This document shows positions 5,588 through 5,635 of a stretch of 5,635 nt of DNA, piece by piece. Numbering within the stretch: position 1 is the stretch's first letter; each line of letters begins with the position of its first letter. The translations under genes were made by a program, and so were the position numbers. This DNA comes from an uncultured Eubacteriales bacterium (GTDB lineage Bacteria; Bacillota; Clostridia; Christensenellales; Aristaeellaceae): contig URJN01000155.1 in NCBI GenBank assembly GCA_900548125.1, forward strand, positions 1-5,635, given 5' to 3'. Under the pieces are notes generated by a model. That model did not search any database. It saw nothing but the letters and a program-made list of their open reading frames with translations, and was not told the origin of the DNA.

Positions 5588-5635
5588 GCGGGAGCGCTCA
5601 GATTGGATGAGGAGGCAAAGGAAACGAAAAGACGG
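5588..5635. other. Right edge: no gene seen
   Basis: The last 48 bases hold no supportable reading frame or RNA; only the short palindrome GAGCGCTC is visible. Whatever lies upstream of the kinase, such as a response regulator gene, is outside the window. Confidence 0.5.

Noticed and set aside
1..5635. Mobile elements, CRISPR arrays, tRNA or rRNA genes, phage-defence genes.
   Set aside because: No repeats of array spacing, no transposase-like frame, no terminal inverted repeats and no structured RNA gene recognisable by eye on either strand.

Overview
The window is a GC-rich (by eye, above 50%) bacterial segment in which every gene I can support lies on the minus strand, so it reads from right to left. 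The purine-rich Shine-Dalgarno sites, sigma-A-type promoters, an AgrC/HPK10-type sensor kinase and a MoxR/DUF58 cluster of clostridial flavour suggest a Gram-positive Firmicute of class Clostridia, possibly a gut member of the Oscillospirales/Christensenellales type. That placement is inference from style and not a database match.

Layout from right to left. (1) 5515-4199 encodes a polytopic sensor histidine kinase with an AgrC-like GHKL catalytic domain. It has its own promoter (5559-5587) and strong ribosome binding site, and no response regulator is visible. (2) 4198-3850 is a roughly 350-bp intergenic region. It holds a near-consensus promoter (4162-4190), a run of small hairpins, and a 20-bp-arm intrinsic terminator (4024-4070) that lies between that promoter and the next gene. 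It could be a structured leader with a conditional terminator, or a separate small RNA. (3) 3849-2992 encodes a secreted stand-alone version of the C-terminal (substrate-binding) domain of 5'-nucleotidases, with no metallophosphatase domain. (4) 2988-2050 encodes a MoxR-family AAA+ ATPase. (5) 2053-986 encodes a membrane-anchored DUF58 protein that overlaps the ATPase stop by 4 nt. (6) 924 to beyond base 1 encodes a multi-pass membrane protein with TgpA-like topology and a DUF4129-like tail. It is cut by the window edge.

Genes 3 to 6 look like one operon: a 3-nt gap, a 4-nt overlap, a 61-nt gap and one direction. MoxR ATPases with DUF58 partners are a known pair, generally thought to act as chaperone-like assembly or activation modules for membrane or extracytoplasmic targets, often next to a transglutaminase/DUF4129 membrane protein. 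Here the membrane protein seems to lack the transglutaminase domain in its extracytoplasmic loop, and the operon is headed by an exported nucleotidase-like binding domain. Those two departures, and the structured leader that may gate the operon, are the points most worth following up. None of the plus strand appears to be coding.
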